Shown here: in pieces, positions 7,763 to 10,125 of the stretch | How the letters are laid out: each line of letters starts with the position of its first letter | Position numbering within the stretch: position 1 is the first letter of the stretch | NCBI GenBank assembly: GCA_002404095.1 | Contig: DHJA01000279.1 | Coordinates: forward strand, 19,272 to 29,396 | Length of the DNA: 10,125 bases | Direction of reading: 5' to 3' | Origin: Planctomycetaceae bacterium UBA4732 | Lineage (GTDB): Bacteria; Planctomycetota; Planctomycetia; Gemmatales; Gemmataceae | The notes under the pieces: model-generated | The model's input: only the letters and a program-made list of their open reading frames with translations | The model's database searches: none | What the model was told of the DNA's origin: nothing | Position numbers and translations under genes: made by a program

Positions 7763-8932
7763 TTACGCCTTGAGCATTTCGTCATGCCGCATCCCGCTGG
7801 GCGGGCAGTCGGCCTTGCGACAGTTGGCCAGCGCCGTCTTGGCCCCCGCGTGCTGCTCGGCGTCGTTGTCCTCCCACTCGATGCTCACCGCGCCGTCAAA
7901 ACCGACGCGATTAAGCTCAATAAAGATCTCTTCCAGGCTATTCGCATCGCGGGCCGTGCCGGCCGTGACGAAATTCCAGCCGTTGGCCCAATGGCCCATC
8001 GGACGATGACCGCCCAGCCGACCGGCCCGGCAGTGTTCGCGCATCACCTGTACGCCCTTGACGTGGGCGCAGTGGATGCGCTCGGCGAACTCGCGGATGA
8101 ACTGGATCACCGAGACGTTCTGCCATTCCAGATGCGAGCCGTCGAGGTTGAAGCCGGCGACTGCGGCGTAGCCGGCCTTGTCCATCGCCTTGAGGTAGTC
8201 GCCGGCCGACTCCAGATCGCCCATCGCCCGCTCGCTTGGATGACATTCCAGATCGTAAGTGGTGCCGTATTGCTTGCAGGCGTCGAAGACGGGGCCGAAA
8301 CGCTCCGTCAATAGTTCCAGGCTGACCTCGCGCACGTCGGGGATTTTGTGGCCGCCGATGCTGGTCGGCAGCGGCGGGAACAGGAACCAATGGCTCCAAC
8401 AGTGGGCCGGCGAGCCGACGAAGCCCGGCACCGGCACCTTGCGATCCTGCAGCTTGCCGAGATGCCCGGCGAGGCGGACGATGGCCACGAGGTCTTTCGT
8501 CGCCTGCTCGTGGATCTTCTTGCCCACGTCTTCCGGCACGAAATAGGGATCAGTGCGCGGCGGATTGTTGCCCTTGCCGCGCCAGGATTTGTACGCCTCG
8601 ACGGCCTCGCCGCCGATGAATTGCAATGTCTTGGCGCTCGGCTCATCGCCCAGCGCCTGACCTTGGAGATGGGCGGCGACGGTGAAGATTTCCAGGCCGT
8701 GCTTCTTGGCCAGGTCCACGCGCTCCTTGGCGTAGGCCGCGGCGCCGGCGTCGGTGGCGCACTTGCTCAGGTCGAGTTCCCAGCTGGCTTCTTCCCAGCC
8801 GTCGAAGCCGGTCTCTTGCAGAAACTTCACCCACGGCTCGAACGGCGCGTTGCCGAATTGTCCGCGGACCAGACCGATTTGATGAAACGAGCCTTTGCCG
8901 TAGCGATGCTTGGCCGTCTGTTTGTAACCCAT
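7763..8932 (-). CDS. Sugar phosphate isomerase/epimerase family protein (xylose-isomerase-like TIM barrel)
   Basis: A 389-residue protein of the xylose isomerase-like TIM-barrel superfamily (AP_endonuc_2 type). Such enzymes isomerise or epimerise sugars or sugar derivatives with a divalent metal; the substrate cannot be told from sequence. Likely metal ligands and catalytic positions are Glu229 (YDLECHPSE), Asp264 and His267 (FNLDGSHLEWQ), His290 (HCAHVKG) and Glu352 (SIEWED). The N-terminus has the usual early motif GFDGWEEASWELDL at 42-55. No signal peptide is seen, so it is probably cytoplasmic. The ATG at 8932 is supported by AGAGGA at 8940-8945, seven bases away. It is longer than minimal members (about 270-300 residues); the extra sequence includes the 107-200 region with AHCWSHWFLFPP (177-188). 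It converges with the two-gene cassette and lies downstream of the nuclease gene on the same strand, 212 bases away. Confidence 0.85.
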   Translation of the reverse strand: MGYKQTAKHRYGKGSFHQIGLVRGQFGNAPFEPWVKFLQETGFDGWEEASWELDLSKCATDAGAAAYAKERVDLAKKHGLEIFTVAAHLQGQALGDEPSAKTLQFIGGEAVEAYKSWRGKGNNPPRTDPYFVPEDVGKKIHEQATKDLVAIVRLAGHLGKLQDRKVPVPGFVGSPAHCWSHWFLFPPLPTSIGGHKIPDVREVSLELLTERFGPVFDACKQYGTTYDLECHPSERAMGDLESAGDYLKAMDKAGYAAVAGFNLDGSHLEWQNVSVIQFIREFAERIHCAHVKGVQVMREHCRAGRLGGHRPMGHWANGWNFVTAGTARDANSLEEIFIELNRVGFDGAVSIEWEDNDAEQHAGAKTALANCRKADCPPSGMRHDEMLKA

Positions 8933-8963
8933 GAGGCCGTCCTCTCGTCAGTAAAACAATCGC

Positions 8964-9006
8964 GGTGACTATGGGGTGACTATACCGGCCGTTGGACGGA
9001 CGGCAA
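8964..9006 (-). promoter_or_regulatory. Candidate promoter of the isomerase gene with an 11-base direct repeat
   Basis: On the minus strand, TTGCCG (9001-9006, 4/6 match to -35) and TATAGT (8979-8984, 5/6 match to -10) are separated by 16 bases. Initiation would fall near 8972, giving a leader of about 40 bases. The 9-base sequence ATAGTCACC occurs twice in this strand, at 8975-8983 and 8964-8972, one helical turn apart. The copies overlap the -10 box and start site, which is a plausible place for a regulator to bind. This is a visual match only. Confidence 0.4.
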
Positions 9007-9144
9007 GCGGGGAAATGGGCGGGGGCCGACGCGCGAACCGGGCCACTCGCCATTGGGTCAGATCAGGATGTGGACATATTATTCTATAGTCCGTGTCCCT
9101 CTTTCCTTTCACGAGGTTATCAAACCACGCCCCCGTCTACAGTA

Positions 9145-10125
9145 TCAAGGGTTCGCTTGGAACTCGCTAAAGGCCCGCGCCCTCTTTTTGCCTGGGGTAC
9201 CGGGGATGTGGATGGGCGGGGAGATTGTCGTTGTTTGGAACTGCTCTGCGTTCCTCGGGCACAGCGCCTCGAAGTCGCACGCTTGACATTTTTCCGGGTG
9301 CGGCCGCATCGGAAAGTCCTCGGCGAGGATGCGGCTCACCGCCCATTCGACGTTCTCGACGGCGGCCTGGACCGCCTGGACGGTCACCGGGATTTCGATG
9401 CGTTGGTTGTCCTTGAGCATGTGGACAGCGCCGGTGCGGGCATTCTCCCCGAGAACCTCGCGGGCGGCCTTGGCGTAAAGCTGCACCTGCAAAGCCAGTT
9501 CGGTCCAGCTTAGTTCTTCATTCTCCTCAGGCTCCTCCCCGCCCTCCATTGCCTTGAAATCAATCACAGTGGCATCAAGGATTTCTTCCTGCGCGTTGAC
9601 CTTTAGCAGTAGATCAATGGAGCCAGAGATAACGGCTTGGTTCACAGGCACCTCGAACCGGGCCTCGACCTGCCGGTTCTGGTTAAAGTCGGGGCCGTAG
9701 GTTTCCGCGTAGGTTCGGGCGATTTCACCCGCTCGGTCTCGCGCTCGCTCATAGCCACCGGGCCGGTTCACGGGATCTCGACTCGGAGGGACGTGCTTGA
9801 GGTGGAAAATATCCTTAGCAACCTGCTCCGCTTGGTCGCCTTGCGGCGGCTGAGTCCGATACAACTCGTGGAGCTTGCAAACAGCCGCATGCACGGTCTG
9901 TCCGAATCCGAACATCTCTGGAATGGATGGACTGAACCCGAAGCTCTTTCGGAACTGATAGTCGCGGGGGCATCGTAGGTAATAACGGATGTCCGAGTAA
10001 CTCGTCGGCACGACTTTCTCGTCAATACGACGGGCCGGAACATGCGATACCAGACCAGTCGGGAGCCCGACCGCATTGTTGACAATTTCCGGATGAACGA
10101 GCCTTAGAGGGCGTCTTGAAATCAG
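9145..10125 (-). CDS. C-terminal part of a RecB-family nuclease with an Fe-S signature, probably a UvrD-like helicase-nuclease (partial)
   Basis: The frame is open from the right edge to a TGA at 9145-9147, giving 326 visible residues; the 5' end lies outside the window. Numbering from the edge, the PD-(D/E)XK (RecB/Cas4/AddB-type) motifs are all present: His79 in GFGQTVHAAV, Asp171 in SGSIDLLLK, Asp189 and Lys191 in VIDFKAME, and QVQLY at 213-217. Cys52 in YYLRCPRDY and Cys280, Cys283, Cys289 (CQACDFEALCP) form the four-Cys set that binds an iron-sulfur cluster in AddB/Cas4-like nucleases. The PTSYSDIRYYLRCPRDY entry into this domain is typical of nucleases at the end of UvrD/PcrA-like helicases, so a role in DNA end processing or repair is likely. 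The GTG at 10011 is not a true start: coding sequence continues at least 38 codons upstream. No helicase motif is visible, so that part is inference. Confidence 0.8.
   Translation of the reverse strand: MISRRPLRLVHPEIVNNAVGLPTGLVSHVPARRIDEKVVPTSYSDIRYYLRCPRDYQFRKSFGFSPSIPEMFGFGQTVHAAVCKLHELYRTQPPQGDQAEQVAKDIFHLKHVPPSRDPVNRPGGYERARDRAGEIARTYAETYGPDFNQNRQVEARFEVPVNQAVISGSIDLLLKVNAQEEILDATVIDFKAMEGGEEPEENEELSWTELALQVQLYAKAAREVLGENARTGAVHMLKDNQRIEIPVTVQAVQAAVENVEWAVSRILAEDFPMRPHPEKCQACDFEALCPRNAEQFQTTTISPPIHIPGTPGKKRARAFSEFQANP

Noticed and set aside
8348..8968. Plus-strand open frame opposite the isomerase gene
   Set aside because: The minus-strand frame encodes a coherent TIM-barrel protein with its metal ligands; the plus frame is its mirror and has no domain.
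9145..10011. Stand-alone Cas4 protein
   Set aside because: The motifs are shared by all RecB/AddB/Cas4 nucleases, the frame continues upstream to the window edge, and no CRISPR features are nearby.

Overview
The window most likely comes from a planctomycete (Planctomycetota, possibly Pirellulales-like). The grounds are high GC content, a heme-copper oxidase cluster with an Sco-DUF420 fusion and a long soluble insert in oxidase subunit III, and dense GC-rich hairpin repeats of several unrelated types between genes and inside two of them. The phylum call is inferred from architecture and repeat style, not from a marker gene.

Layout. Positions 44-3471 (+) hold a tight run of respiratory genes: heme O synthase (ctaB/cyoE), cytochrome c oxidase subunit III, the small subunit IV, and a fusion of a copper chaperone (Sco/SenC) with a DUF420 membrane domain. 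Gaps are 19 and 2 bases, and the last junction is a GTGA stop/start overlap, so these genes are probably co-transcribed. Subunits I and II are not in the window and probably lie upstream. A 424-base gap (3472-3895) follows. It carries a strong intrinsic terminator, perhaps a small RNA, and a 24-bp-stem inverted repeat. Positions 3896-6664 (+) encode a full-length AcnA-type aconitase. After another 24-bp-stem hairpin comes a two-gene cassette (6848-7655, +): a 172-residue charged helical protein and a 91-residue protein that may be RelE/ParE-like. The minus strand then carries a xylose-isomerase-like TIM-barrel protein (7763-8932) and the C-terminal 326 codons of a nuclease with RecB-type PD-(D/E)XK motifs and a Cys4 iron-sulfur signature, running off the right edge (9145-10125). 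That gene is probably a UvrD-like helicase-nuclease.

How the genes work together. The first four make, assemble and metallate an aa3/caa3-type terminal oxidase: CtaB makes heme O, the heme A precursor; Sco handles copper for the CuA site; DUF420 is linked to oxidase assembly. Aconitase belongs to the TCA cycle that feeds the chain but has its own transcription unit after the terminator. The remaining genes are not obviously connected to respiration.

The most interesting signal is the repeats. A perfect 29-bp-stem hairpin lies inside the 5' coding region of the Sco gene and appears to encode the basic n-region of its membrane signal. A 33-base-period near-palindromic repeat lies in frame in a linker of aconitase. 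Three further perfect or near-perfect hairpins occupy intergenic spaces. This suggests palindromic repeats that spread through the genome and can be tolerated, or adopted, inside genes.
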